This document shows positions 28,237-41,091 of a stretch of 64,000 nucleotides of DNA, piece by piece. The notes beneath the pieces were generated by a model. It was not told where the DNA came from, searched no databases, and saw only the letters and a program-made list of their open reading frames with translations. This DNA comes from Hydra vulgaris (Eukaryota; Cnidaria; Hydrozoa; Anthoathecata; Hydridae), in NCBI RefSeq assembly GCF_038396675.1, contig NC_088931.1, forward strand, positions 41,168,001 to 41,232,000, read 5' to 3'. Made by a program: the position numbers and the translations under genes. Each line of letters opens with the position of its first letter. Within the stretch, counting starts at the first letter, position 1.

Positions 28237-28885
28237 ATTATTGAGTAAAAGTTCAAAAACTAAGTAAAATTCAAAAAAAATTTTACCGAAATATTGTGTT
28301 ATTTGTAAAATATTTTTATCAATAGCAAGAAAATTATCATTTATAATCTTTTAAATCATTTGTAAAAAATTTATCTTAAATTTTCAATGGTTAAAATTGT
28401 ATTATTTGTGTCTGTTGACGCTTTAAAATATTGCGATTGTAATGCTTGTTAGTCACTAATAAGTATAACAATCGCAATGGGGTACACACTAATTTAGAGT
28501 GTAATACCCCAAAAACAATCGTTAAACAAAACCCAATACTGCTTCATAATACTACTTTTCTAGTGTAGCTTAATGGATTACTTACAACAAAAAACGGTAC
28601 AATGTTACCTTTTTTTGAATAGAAGTCAATTAGTTCACATAGCTCGTTTAATCCTCCATTAGAAAAATTTATCAACGCGACAAACGTAAGAAAATTTTGT
28701 ACAAAATGCATAAATATTTTTTCAAATTGAGTTCTTAAGCAATTTAGTATTTTAGGTTACTGAAGAACAATAAAGTGACGAGATGCAAAAACAAATACAA
28801 TATATAACATAAGGTAACTTTTCGATAAATATTATGGTAATATGATCGTTATGTAATATGATCGTTTTGCGGTCGTGACATATGA

Positions 28886-29119
28886 GGCCGGGTAAATAAA
28901 AATGAGCAATTGCTTTTACTCGGTTGTTGGTCAGCTTTACGTGATTAAAAACTTAAACAATTTTGTTTAAGTTTTTATTTACGTAAAGCTGAGCAATTAC
29001 TAAGTAAATTGCTTAACTTTACGTGAATAAAAATTATAACAAAACTGGTGAAGTTTTTATTCACGTAAAGCTGACCAATTACTGAGTAAAAGCAATTGCT
29101 CATTTTAAATCGCCCGGCC
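28886..29119. mobile_element. MITE with internal palindromes
   Basis: The ends GGCCGGGTAAATAAAAATGA and GGCCGGGCGATTTAAAATGA (complement) bound 234 bp, flanked by TATGA on both sides (28881-28885, 29120-29124). The interior is built from repeated blocks of CAGCTTTACGTGAATAAAAA-type sequence in both orientations. Confidence 0.85.
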
Positions 29120-29124
29120 TATGA

Positions 29125-31980
29125 TCTTAGATTTTATATCTTTTTATGACAGCGGTTGTGATAATCTTTTTACAATAATGACGTGTAGTTTCTAATTCTG
29201 CGGTTTTGTTTTACGTTCAAATATTTTTTATATATTACCTGAAGATTTTTAAAATTTTAAATAAAATCAAACATGCTAATAATGAATCTGGATTTCTAAA
29301 ACGCTTAATAAGCATAGAACTTTCACTGTCTGTGGGATAAGTCACATGAAGTCTTATTAGGCGTCCGCAAGACGTCGTACACCTTACAGACGTCTGTGCC
29401 CGGTACGCAATGTAAGATTAATTCAAAATCATACGCTTGTAGCAAAATTTATTATTATTCTAAGATAAAGTTAAGCAATTTATCTTATTTTACCATTTCA
29501 AAATTCAACAGTAAAACTACCGGTAAATATGTGGGTAAGTTTGACATTAACTTTAAGCAATCATTCAAATGACAAGTTTATTACCATTAAAAAAAATTAT
29601 CATTTGAAAATTATTTGTGATTGCTTAGAACTTGTATGGTAACAGTTTAAAAAATTATGTATTGTAATCTAGAACGAAAAACATGCTTGTTTTAAAATTT
29701 ATGATTTACAAATTAGATTTATTTCTTTTTTCTCACGCAAGAAAATAACGCATTTCAAAATTGATTAAAAAAAAACAACGTTATACAAAATTGCTTTAAA
29801 ATTCATAATAACAAAAAGAAAAAAAGAAATAAATATATAGAAAACGACGAAATGAAACTATTACCGAAGAAAAATAAATCATTAATATATTTTTTGACAA
29901 AATTCACAACAAACAAAATGCTTTATTTTAAACTCTTTGTTGACATTCTTAAAATAATTTGTCAGCCATGATTAACACGTTTTTTTAAAAAAAAAGTTAA
30001 AAGCAGAAATATTGTTATCATAAAACTAATAAATATTAGGCGCAGTAGTTATAGTTATTACTTTGTTAAATCTTCATCACAGGTGTGCTTAGTAATTATA
30101 GTTCTGACTTAAGAATCAAAATATCTGTAGATTGATGCTTACTCTGGCCTGTAAACTAACAACGCTTTATTACTTTTATGGCCTGCGTGGGCACCATGGA
30201 CATTTCGATTTTGAACACACAGCTTAACAGATTAAGTTAGAAACGGCAGAAAATACCAAACTAATAAACAAATGTAAGTCAAATTTCAAAATAGAAGGGC
30301 CAAGGATTCAAATATAGATCAGAGAAACTTTTTTGCTATACACTAAATACCTGTCTAAGGCACAAATACAGTAATTACTATTTTTACCAAGTATTTTATA
30401 CAGTAAACACTATTTTTATTTTAAAATATAGGTTTTATGAACCAAAATATATTATTATCATAATTATTGCACACAAGAACGCGTAATTCTGGGCGCCAAA
30501 TGCGTATTTTATTGCGCGTAAAGATCTTTTAACACGCGTTCAATAATAATAATAATAATAGTAATAATAGCAACAATAATAATAACAATAATAGCAATAA
30601 TAATAATAATAATAATAGTATTACTAGATATTAAGTGTTTTTCACAATTTAAAATGCTAACAAGTTCAGTACACCCTTAGGCAATACCTTCCCACGACAA
30701 AACATACGCTTTGAGAATGAATTACTTGGTATTTTAAAACCCGATCTAACAAAAAGATGACCAATAATAAAACTTAAATTTTACACCATTTTTAAGTCTC
30801 TTTTTTATACTTCACTTATTCATTTATTTATAAATGTTTTGGCTTGTGGCTATCCGTGGCTATGACCTGTAGAAATATTTTTAACCTATCTTCACATACA
30901 AACTTTCAACTAAATTAATTTTATCTCTAATTCAGGTTTTATCTAAAGTTAAGGTATCATTTTTGCATACTTTGTAAGGGTTTGCATACTTTGCTAGGGT
31001 TTCATTTAAATCAAAATCAACTGATCATTGAACAAAATTACATTTAAGCTGTTTTCTCTAGTTTTTTAAGTTTTTTTCTTATTGCGAGAAAGAGTTTCTT
31101 AAAGTTTTGTATAGAACAACTTAAATCTTTTTGACTTTTTAAAGCAATAATTTCCTAATTTCATTTTTGTAAGAATACTTCTTCTCATTGAAAGGTATAT
31201 TATCACATTAAGAATTTCTTTTTAAAACATATGTTAAGTATTATTTAGAAGATAAATATCAAAAAAAAATTTTTTTTTTATCTTTAGAACTCTTTTAAGC
31301 ATTAAGATCTTTATGGTGCTCGTTAGATCTGCTCAATATTTGCTTTCTTCTTACACAAAAATTTTAAATGATCTTCATGGTTTTGGATCAGATAACCCAC
31401 AAATTCGAAACCAATTAAATGTTTCCATTAATTAAAAATCATTTAAAAACTAAAAATCTTTAAAATTCTTTATAATTCTTTCTCCCATCAAGAGTTCTAG
31501 AAACTTCCAGAAGTTTTGATAAATTCAACAACTGTTTCAACAATTTTCTTAATATCTATTCCAAATTCGCAAAATTAAAAAAAATAAATCCAATCTTCTT
31601 ATTTCAAATTTCAAACTTCAAGCACCAAACAAATGTCATTAGACTAAAACATAAAACACCAATCAAATGTCATTTTACTCAAACATGAAACGATAATTAA
31701 GTTATCACGAATATATACAAATATTTGATTAAAAAGTTTTATAAGCACGCCTGGAAACTGTTTTTTTTTTCCTTTTTTAAAAAAAAGAGGGGCGGCTTAT
31801 TGTATTAAATAAAACTAGACATCACTCGATTTTAAATACCTTTTTTATGGAGCTGGAAGTTGCAGTAAACACATTATAGTTAATTTGAATACCTACTACA
31901 CTGTTCAACAAAATATTTTTTTGCTGTTATAAACAAAGCTTTCAGAGCAGATTAAAGATAAACAGAACTATTTATCACGT
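29125..31980. other. AT-rich intergenic DNA
   Basis: No gene recognised. It holds a (TAA)n-type trinucleotide run at about 30541-30620, and otherwise unique AT-rich sequence. Confidence 0.5.
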
Positions 31981-31984
31981 TCAG

Positions 31985-32137
31985 TTTTTCTCATAAGATT
32001 GCTGGTTAATATGTATGTAAGGCTGTGTTTTCTCGTAAGATTGCTTGTTAATATGTATGTAATACTGTGTTTTCTTGTAAGATTGCTTATTAATATGTAT
32101 GTAATAATGTGTTTTCTCATAAGGTTGCTTGTTAATA
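31985..32137 (+). repeat. 45-bp tandem repeat, about 3.5 copies
   Basis: The unit is TTTTCTCATAAGATTGCTTG TTAATATGTATGTAA plus a variable 10 bp. The 45-bp length keeps all frames open, so the ORFs on both strands here are artefacts of the repeat. Confidence 0.9.
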
Positions 32138-32139
32138 TC

Positions 32140-33233
32140 CCAGTAAACACACAGACGTCTATTAAACGTCAAAGCAACGTTTCGATAAAAAGTTAAGATT
32201 TGGTCGATTACCCGTTTAGAATGAAATCTAGATTAACGTTTAGATCAATCGTCTATAAGACGTCTATATTTAAGCGTATTTTAGATGTCTATTATAGGGT
32301 TATTGTACGTATATAAAGCGTTTAGATTTTGTATAACTTACGTTTAAATCAAGTCTAATTAACGTATATAAAGCGCATAGATTTAGTCTAAGTAAACGTA
32401 TATAAAACTTTAAGATCTTGTCTAATAGTTACTTTAATTTAGGTAACGTAATTTCAATTTATTTAAGTTTTAAAACTTATATAAATTAAAATTACGTTAT
32501 AACTTTTTAACATTATATAAGTAATAAGAGCTATATAGATCTTGAAATTTATAAATAAGATATAGTTATAAAAGTAATGAGATTTTAAATAAGATATAGT
32601 TATAAAAGACCTGGTCTTATTTTTTATATTTTTTATAGCTATTATAATATGTTTATAAACTTTTATGCTACTTTTGCTATGCTTTAATTTTATAAAACTA
32701 TGAAGTTATAAACTTATATAAAACTAACTATAAAGTTATAAACTTATATAAAACGTTTTCATATAGTGGGAATTTAGAGAAAAAATGTTCGTGCACTATA
32801 CTTGTTTATGCTTTGATAATTAAAAAAAATTAAATGATCAAGCTTTTTTCAGTGGAAATTTTATAGTAACAATCTTTATCAAATATTTTTAAAATCTAAT
32901 CTCATTAGCAGAAAATAAAAGTTTACATAAAGATTAAGTTAAAGATTACTAATAAAATTAATAAACTCATAAACATATTTTGGATCACTGTTTTCTCTGG
33001 TTTATGCACATGAAAAATCTTTCTAGTATACCGTCTACCGCTTGTTTATCATGCAGGTGTAACATCATCTTCTACATTCGTATCCTAATCGTCTGATTTT
33101 GTAACCTGATTTGTAACCGCAAAAAACTAGGGTAAAATAGTTAGTATTTTGATGTACATTCATAAATCAAAATTGGAATTACACAGAGCAACTTTACATA
33201 TAGAGGATTTTCTGAATGGAAGTTTTCCAAGTC
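32140..33233. other. Intergenic DNA rich in AACGT/GTCTA motifs
   Basis: At 32150-32410 there are degenerate repeats of ACGTTTAGAT/ACGTATATAAAGCG type. Their style is like 38475-38690, so they probably belong to one repeat family. No gene. Confidence 0.5.
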
Positions 33234-33704
33234 TAAAGGCCGTTTCCACAAGACAAAATATTCGCGCGAAGCGAATTTTTTTGTCAATAAGCATGCACAG
33301 ATAAAATATTTTTGGAAATTAAGGTGATACAGCGTTTCGCTGCAGCGAAAAAAAAAGTCGTATTCATTTCGACTTTTTGCGAATCGCGAAAACCGATCAA
33401 GTTTTGAGTATTGTATTAGAGACTGGCCAACCGTCCTATGTGATCATTTTATTCGTTAATATCGATTATTTCGATTAATGATAAAAAAAAAACCAAACGA
33501 TTAAAAAGTTAATTAGAGCGAGTTTTCTATAAACGATCGCGCGACAAGAGAGCGTCTAAATGATTAAAACGATTAATATTCAAGAAATTTGATTTTTAAT
33601 CGATTTGATTTTTTTAATTAAGGTAGCTGCAATAACTCGATTAAATTATTGTTCAGTTTACTTTTGGCTGTTGAAGTGGTTGTGCTGTAAAAAGTGAGAA
33701 GAAA

Positions 33705-33744
33705 ATGCCGTCTTCGATTTGGCAATATTTCACAAAATGTGAAG
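33705..33744 (+). pseudogene. hAT transposase first exon, BED-finger start
   Basis: ATG followed by PSSIWQYFTKCE, the usual beginning of a BED zinc finger in hAT transposases, ending at GTAAGA. Degenerate copies of CCACAAAATGTAAATTAAGA follow at about 33818 and 33889, a local tandem duplication. The rest of the finger is lost or displaced by the insertion at 34009. Confidence 0.6.
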
Positions 33745-34468
33745 GTAAGATTTTTGTTAAAGTATAATAAAAAAAATAAAGTGTATTTAATAATTTTTAT
33801 TGATTTTAATCCTCATTCCACAAAATGTAAATGTAATACTTTTCTTTAAAGAAAATTAAATAATATTTAATGGTTTTAGCCTTTTTCCACAAAATGTAAA
33901 TTAAGATTTTTCTTAAACAAAATAAATAATTCCATACTATTTTATATCTTAATAAGTTTTTAATGTAACACAATAATGCGTATTGACTCTCCTTTGTAAG
34001 TACAATATTAGAGATGGGCTGATTCCGATTTCGATTCTCCCGATTCCACCGATTCTCAAGAAATCGTAAGAATCGCGATTCTCAACTTTTTTTAACGATT
34101 CCGATTCTTTTTTAAAAGACTTTTTAACGACTTCACTTCTTTTATTATTACTCCCTTGATAATTTTAGTTAATATATACACTCTTTGCCGTTGAGATTTT
34201 TTTTTGTTTAATTTACGTTAAATCTTCACTTTCGCATTTAATGTCATCGTTGAAGTTAAGTAACTGAAGGAAAACCTTAACAACAGTAAACGTTGAAAAT
34301 AAAAGTAAAAGTTTATACTCTAAATTTAAATTGATTTATTTTTTTCGATTTTAATCAATTTACCGACGGTAAGTATTATCATAAAAATCTTATTTGCTTG
34401 TTTTATTATAATAATTATTACTGTTTGTATTATTATTTTGTATTATTATAAATGCTGTTTTAATTTCA

Positions 34469-34470
<2 letters not shown>

Positions 34471-34559
<89 letters not shown>
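34471..34559. repeat. (TA)n microsatellite
   Basis: A pure TA run inside the third-level element. Confidence 0.95.
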
Positions 34560-34562
<3 letters not shown>

Positions 34563-34772
34563 GCTTGTGTTTTTGAACAAGAACCTCCCGTTTCTTAACT
34601 ATCAGTACTATCGGTACTAATATCATATGTAAAAGCTGATTGAAAAGACAACATTCTGTGTATCGCTTTTACCATTACTTATGACTATACTATTTGTTTC
34701 TTAATAATAATAAGTTCCATACAAACATATATATTGTTTAATATGTTACTTGTTTAGTTGCTATTATTTCAC

Positions 34773-34896
34773 AGGGCCGACGACACGGTTTTCAAAATAG
34801 AGGGGGAACACTCCCTTATTACGAAAAAAAAAGTCTATTTATAGGTCAATTTTTTTAAAAAGGGGCATGCCCCTGGGCCTTGGTGTCTTTGGTCCT
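34773..34896. mobile_element. Small MITE, fourth nest level
   Basis: AGGGCCGACGACACGG at left and complement AGGACCAAAGACACC at right, about 124 bp. ATTTCAC precedes and GTTTCAC follows, an apparent 7-8 bp duplication with a mismatch. It contains a small palindrome (GGGGCATGCCCC). Confidence 0.65.
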
Positions 34897-35253
34897 GTTT
34901 CACCTGTACCAATATAACTAATTTTGGTGTTTTCACTTTTAAAATCTGCATAAGTATTAAATTAACATGATATAACGGTTAAATTATTAATTTAACTACC
35001 AGTTTTAATTAAAATAATAAGAATCGCAAAAGAACCGGAATCGGTAAAGAATCGGAATCGAAATTGGAATCGGTATTTTTCGGAATCGGCCCATCTATAC
35101 AATATCTTTAAACATTACAACAAAATTAGTGACAATTAGTTAAAAAACTAATTATTTACTACCTATATAGTGCATAAAGTGATTCATATATAGTTAAAGA
35201 TTGTTGGACAACAGAAGGTAATTGCAAAGAATGAATGATAACGGCCTCATACC

Positions 35254-36876
35254 ATGTGTAGACCCCCTGAAAAACTTGAGAATGAATTAAATGGCCAGGC
35301 AGTTACACTAACAACAGATCACTGGACATCCAAGCCTGGAGACTCATTTCAATGCTTCACAATACATTACATTTGTCCGATGTGGAGGTTGTATTCATAC
35401 ACACTTAAAGTTACCAAGTTCAAAGGCAAGCATACTGGTGAAAACATTGGCAAAGAAATTGATAAACTGATTTCCCTGGACTTCCCTGTTCTCAAAACTT
35501 CAGATCAGATTTTTTGTGTTGTGGATGGTGCAGCAAACATGAGGTCAGGTTTGAGCAATGCAAAATTTGTCAAGAGCTTAGACAGTGGAAGCCTTCAATG
35601 CATTGATCACAAGCTTAATAATATTCTTCAAATAGCTGTTGAAGCAGACCCAACACTTAAAGCAGCTATCTAAAAACTAAACAAATTCACCACTAGATTA
35701 TCACATTCTGCACCATGTCGAGCCCTTCTCTCTGAGGTGTGCCAAGACACACAACTCACCTACAAAGTTATACCCAAGCCATGCAAAACGAGGTGGAATT
35801 CACACTGCATCATGATTCAAACAATGGTGCAGATGAAGGAGGCAATTTTAAATCTAAATGTGTATGACATTTCAAATCATTTTGAAAAAGTTCTCTTGAC
35901 TCATGGAGATATCACACCACTAGAGGAAATTCTCCCCATTTTGCAAACAATCAAGAAAACAAGTGAGTGGATGTCTTGTGACAAGGAAGTGAGAAATGAT
36001 TTTGCTCTTGTGCGAATCAAATCTTTGTTTTTGACTCTCAGAAAAGAGATTCAAAAAGATGCAGGCTCTCATTCATACAAAGCTTTTTAAAAGAAAGCAC
36101 TTGATCTTTTGACAGAAAAATTCCCGTTGGATGGTGCAAAGATTAGTACACTTGCTCTTGGACACTTGTTTAATCCAGTTGTACGAGGTTCACTTCTTCC
36201 AGATGATCTAAAAGAAAGCATGATTAACTTGTTGATAAAAGAACATGAATTCACACTTCAATTCAGAGAAAACAAACTTGTCCGTGTTGAACCAGAATTG
36301 CTGTTTGAACCAAGTGATGATCCTTGTGAAGAGAACATGGCAGAGTTGCTTAACACTTCGTTAGCTGCCCAAGGGTCACTGTCTCTAAGTTCAATGGAAA
36401 TGGAGCCTCTTAAATCAGAGTTCAATGACTATGCACTGTTGCCACGTGTTGGAACAAACACAGACATCCTGGAGTGGTGGAGGAATAACGAAAAGGTAAT
36501 TCCAATGCTTGCCAAAATTGCAAGAGGGGTATTGGCCATTCCACCAACTTCATCTTCATCAGAGAGAGCTTTTTCCACTGCAGGGAAACTGCTGACAAAA
36601 CATAGGCATAATCTAAATCCAAAGACAACTGAGAAAATGATTTACATCAACAAAAATTATGATCATTTAAAAGACTGGGTAAAAGGAAAGTGGTATTTGA
36701 ACAAAGAGGATGTCCCTGCTGAGAGTTTGGATGATATTTTAGAGTCTGAACCTTCTTCTGCCACAAATTCTGACTCAACCAATCCTGGAAGAAGCTCAGA
36801 TTTAAATGAACTTGAAGATAATGCTTTGGCAGAGCAGCCAACACGACAACCTTCAAAAAAGAGGAAAAATTCCTAA
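35254..36876 (+). pseudogene. hAT transposase (ZBED-like), broken by two stops
   Basis: Three open blocks in order, 35254-35670, 35737-36087 and 36109-36876, are separated by single stops (TAA near 35671 and 36088). Block 1 has the LTTDHWTS and VVDGAANM segments bearing the RNase H-fold aspartates, then the CIDHKLNNILQIAV helix. Block 2 begins with CKTRWNSHC. Block 3 ends in the hAT dimerisation domain: DILEWWRNNEKVIPMLAKIA, then IPPTSSSSERAFSTAGKLLT, then NLNPKTTEKMIYINKN. Codon structure is well kept apart from the stops, so loss of function looks fairly recent. It is the transposase of the 33417-37272 element. Confidence 0.93.
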
Positions 36877-37859
36877 ATCATCTGAAGCCTTGCCTCTTAA
36901 ACAAACCAACAAAAATATCTAAATTAACTGAGAGACTTTTTGTTTGCCATCTTTTAATGTCTTCGTGATTTTTGTACAATAAATGTTAAAACAAAATGTG
37001 TTTCATTGTGTTTTTCATTTTGTGTTTTTCTCTTAAAATAAAAAAAATATTTTATCGAGTTTTTTATGAACAAGGAGTATTAGAAATTTAAAAAATCTAA
37101 CTAGATTTAAAATGAATAAAATGACTAATTGTTAGACAATTTGATTAAAATGATTAATAGTTTACTCGAAACTGATTAAAACGGTCACACAACTTTAATC
37201 GAATTAATCATTAATTTTTCAATTTGGTTGGTCATTAATCGATAATCAAAAATCGCGGTTGTCCACTCTCTATATTATATCACGTGATACCAACAGTAAT
37301 AAAAAAAAAAGCACGTTGTTTTTAAAGTGGCAAAAAAATAATGTTCTTAACCTGGCGTTCTTATTAATTTTCTATGAACTCACTCAGAACATTGGTAAGC
37401 ATTAGTAAATTCATCGAATAAGGAGCTTAAATCAAGAATTTGCAAATGGAAATTTGCACGCTGTCAATTCCGAAAGTTTCACTTCATAAGAAGGTTTATC
37501 TTCAAGTGGCCACACAAAGATAAACTTTTTTGTGAAAAACCCTACATGGAGCTAAACCTGCTGTTCGTTCTTGAAGTAACAGTTCTTTAACAGAAATGTT
37601 CATATAAGAGTTAAGCATTAAATTTCTTAAACTTTCTTGTGAAAAACCTTATATTAAATATATGATATTATGATATTACAAAAAGATATCACATCTTACA
37701 TACAAAGACATACAGCGTAAACTAATTGCTACCATTTTTATTGTTGACAACGAATAAAAAGTAGCGCAAAAGAAAGTTAGTTGAAATCAAAATGTCGTTT
37801 CGTCATAGCGAAAAAATTCAATTCGCGCGAGTATTTCGTCTTGTGGAAAACGGCCTTAA

Positions 37860-38470
37860 TTTAATTATTTAGCCAATGAAAAATAATTTTTCAGCAGTAA
37901 AACGAAAAAATACTTTATTTAAACGAGTCAAGGGTGCGTCGTTTTAAAGTCCACCATTTATTTTACATATTTAATTAAAACTACTACAACTGATTGTAGG
38001 TAGTCACGCTCTTGTCAGTTTTTAATGTTTTTGATTGATATAACAACATTAAACTCTAAATTACTCTAAACAATCTAATCTTATCTTTAATTTAGAGATA
38101 AGAAGCTATACAAATTGTTTGCTTATTTTATTTGAATAAAATAATAAATAATAATGTTCATGAGTATTCATGACTTCAATACAAATATTTACTTATAATA
38201 GTTTAATAAAACATATTACATTAAAATATTCAACCGATGTTGAATATTTCAATGTAATATATTTTATGTTACAAGAATGCACAACTTGTTAAAATTATTT
38301 CAACATCTATATTTTCGTAATACAATGCGTTTTTGAATGTCTACTTTCTAATACCAATATTTTTGTTTTTTTGTTTATTTCGTTTTAATTATGCTTATTT
38401 AAACCGCGTGACTTAAGCTGTTATGTGAGTCTTCTGACCAGGGGCTATATTACTATATCATAATATAATA
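37860..38470. other. AT-rich intergenic DNA with hairpin
   Basis: The hairpin ATATTACATTAAAATATTCA-ACC / GAT-TGAATATTTCAATGTAAT lies at about 38213-38263. No gene. Confidence 0.6.
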
Positions 38471-38474
38471 TTCG

Positions 38475-38695
38475 CTTATTAAACGTCGATCGAATGTTTA
38501 GAATAACGACTTATATTAGTCAATATTGTAAATGTTTGATCGATGTTTAATGAACGTAAATATTAACAGATTTAAAACATAGATTTTAAATCTATAAATG
38601 TTTACGTTTAATTAAAGTCTATTAAAAGTTTACAATATTGACTAATTGTAAGTCGATATTCTAAACGTTAGATCGACGTTTAGTGAACGTATATA
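38475..38695. repeat. MITE-like inverted repeat
   Basis: The arms TTAAACGTCGATCGAATGTT... and its partner ending ...AGATCGACGTTTAGTGAACG mirror each other over about 85-90 bp, including GTCAATATTGTAAA / TTTACAATATTGAC. The loop is short and AT-rich. Confidence 0.8.
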
Positions 38696-38739
38696 TAAAA
38701 AAAAGTTTTAAATATACATTTTAAATGAATCATCCAGAC

Positions 38740-39720
38740 ATTTTTTTTTTTCATTTACAGAAAGTTCATTACAAAAGATTAAGAAAGAATATAACCAAGA
38801 GACTTGAAGCTGTATATCAAAGTCACATCAAACTTGAAGACCAGAAATGCTGTACAACATTTTATTCTAAGCTAACACAACTGCCGAAAGAAAAATTTAT
38901 TTATATCCATGATGTGGCGTGAACCAATCATGCCTCTGATTGTTACCTCTGCATGACTAACATAGAAAAATTCACTATGTAGAACAAATCAGCTGTAATT
39001 TATCCAGACTATCCATTAGCTCTGAAGACAGTCTTGCATGATGCTGAGAATCCTATACCCATTCCACCGACGTAAATTTTATTCCACAAACACTACAAGT
39101 ACCGACAGTACAGGTGAGGCTCAGTGTGATGTTAAAGTCCAAGAAAATGCTTATGTAAAAGAATTAGACAAGAGTAAACCACAATTTTTAACTGAGGCTA
39201 ATTTAAACAACATTTTTTGAGACCTTCAACTATCCAAAGAAAAGGCAGATGTTTTAAGGTCCCGCCTTTTAGTAGAATTGCCCTTTAGTAGAACCTTCTG
39301 CTGCCGGAAACCAATATGAGTCATTTCATACTATACATACATGCAACACAATCTTGACTTTGAATAATAGCCTCCTCAATCTAAATTTATTGTAGGCAAG
39401 CATAGCTTACAACATCAACCCTCTTGTGAATCCACTAAAGATTTATCTGCCGCCTCTTTATATTAAACTTGTTAAAATAGAGAATTTTAAAGGCTTTAAA
39501 CCCAGTGGGATTTTCAATCTTTTCAATTTCTTGGAGCGGTTTTAACAGACGCGAAACACAAAGCTGGTGTTTTCATTGACCCTCTGGAAAAAAATTTGTG
39601 TTGGTTTTTACCTATGAAAACTGATTGCAGCTACGAAAGAAAATTATTCAGTGTTCAGTTTTTATTACCATGTAAAGTTTGTGGCTCTCACAAATGGAGG
39701 GGGAGGGGTTATTCTACACA
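38740..39720 (+). pseudogene. Decayed element-borne protein gene, unnamed family
   Basis: The + strand gives successive fragments: CCTTFYSKLTQLPKEKFIYI-HDVA, stop, TNHASDCYLCMTNIEKFTM, stop, NKSAVIYPDYPLALKTVLHD-AENPIPIPPT. Later come FLTEANLNNIF and, in another frame, QFLGAVLTDAKHKAGVFID. I believe this is a large multicopy, probably transposon-borne, protein family of cnidarians and other animals; that is recalled family style and was not searched. A splice-like TTTACAG precedes KVHYKRLRK. At least five lesions make it non-functional. Confidence 0.6.
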
Positions 39721-41025
39721 TGGTCATAAAAGCTGAACACTAAATAATTTAAACACAAAATTTAAAATCTGCCAATGAATACATAACTAGTTTATATTTA
39801 TGAAAAAATAAATAGTTCAACTCATTGCCCTCACGTTTAGGGTAGGAGGGGCAAAGATTTAAGGGCTTCTTGTTCCCAATTCCTCCTATCACAGTAATTT
39901 ATTTTGTGAAGAATCTTTTCGTCATACATATGAACGTAAAAAAATTTGGAATATTCTTTTTGTTTAAAAGTTGGTTATTTCAAATATTTAAAAACCTTCC
40001 TACACCACTGTATATACCCACATAACATATGCGGTATATATATACCCATAACATAATATATTAATATGAATATAATCAAAAACTTTTTGTTCGTGCTACC
40101 GATTACCGAAATCCAACTTTTTAACCAGACAACCACAAATAGCGTTTTGGCTATATGTGTAACAATTAACTTGCAATAGCGGGTTTAAGAAAGAAAAAAT
40201 CTTCCTTTTTACTTCAGTGTGCGGAAAGTTGATTTTTAGTCTTACCTTCTTTTTAGCATGTTTAACATAGTAAATGCTTTTAAAATCAATACAGAAACAA
40301 AAATTTCATTTTATTAAAAAAATGCTGTTTGCAGACTGCTTTATTTCCGTATAGAAGATTATGTTTTGATGAGTTTCTAATCAAAAAATCGAAACTGAAT
40401 TATCTTATTACTTTCTTAAAACGCTGAGCATGTTTTTAGGATGCCTTATTAAGAAGACTGTGTACAATTTAAAAATTGAGACCTAAACTTATCCAGTATG
40501 TTTATTGACGAAAAAAGTTGAATATGTTTTAATGAATTACCCAGTTGTTTACTCTTTTTTATTCCAAATGTAATTTTTCAATATATTTCACGGTCACTTT
40601 ACTGTAAGTTTTTACAATATTTTAATACATGTTTAAAATAATTAGTCTATGCACGGAGCGTTAACTGTGCTATTTTTAATTTGATAGGTGAGGAATAAGT
40701 TGTTTATTATATAAGAGGGCACGATGAGCATAATATAATGTGTTTATATAGACATAATTGTGAACTAGTTCCTGTTACTTTTCCCTAGCAACGTCCTAGC
40801 AACATGTAAATGCCCTAAAAAATGCATCAGAATACTATTTTTGAAACATTTTTACGGCTATACTCTAAAGCTATATAGTGACTATAAGCTATACTTTAAA
40901 AACTAAAACACTTGTTAAAGTTAAAAGGATAAGCATGAAGTTTGTCTCGTGACATGAATTGCTTATCGAAGGCAAATTTCTTTTTTGTTTTGAAGTCTAT
41001 TTATTTTTTAGATTTTAGTTAGTAA
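39721..41025. other. AT-rich intergenic DNA
   Basis: No supported gene or repeat. Confidence 0.5.
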
Positions 41026-41091
41026 AAATGATTTCAGCAAAACAAAATTTGCAAAGAAAAAAAAAAAAAAATACCACTAAAGAATCGCCAT

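Larger units (their letters stand above)
34009..35097. mobile_element. hAT-type non-autonomous element, third nest level
   Basis: The left end TAGAGATGGGCTGATTCCGA and right-end complement TAGATGGGCCGATTCCGA bound it. TACAATAT occurs exactly on both sides (34001-34008, 35098-35105). Subterminal GATTCCGATT/AATCGGAATC repeats are abundant, and a (TA)n tract lies at 34471-34559. No transposase of its own. Confidence 0.93.
33417..37272 (+). mobile_element. hAT transposon nested in the Harbinger-like element
   Basis: The termini TAGAGACTGGCCAACCG (left) and the complement TAGAGAGTGGACAACCG (right) flank the element. Outside them lie TATTGTAT (33409-33416) and TATTATAT (37273-37280), an 8-bp duplication with one mismatch. 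It contains the transposase at 35254-36876 and an upstream coding exon at 33705-33744. Confidence 0.9.
33237..37856. mobile_element. Harbinger-like element (outermost of a nest)
   Basis: The left end AGGCCGTTTCCACAAGACAA and right-end complement AGGCCGTTTTCCACAAGACG match over about 45 bp with few differences, including TCGCGCGAA. TAA flanks both sides (33234-33236, 37857-37859), which fits PIF/Harbinger target preference. Without the nested hAT the element is only about 0.76 kb and has no transposase, so it is non-autonomous. Confidence 0.85.

Noticed and set aside
31968-32196. ORFs with repeated ILTSNL / CFLVRLLVN motifs on both strands
   Set aside because: The 45-bp tandem unit is divisible by three, so every frame stays open. 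There is no start context or domain.
36422-36856. Minus-strand ORFs in the hAT transposase
   Set aside because: Shadows of the plus-strand transposase, without motifs.
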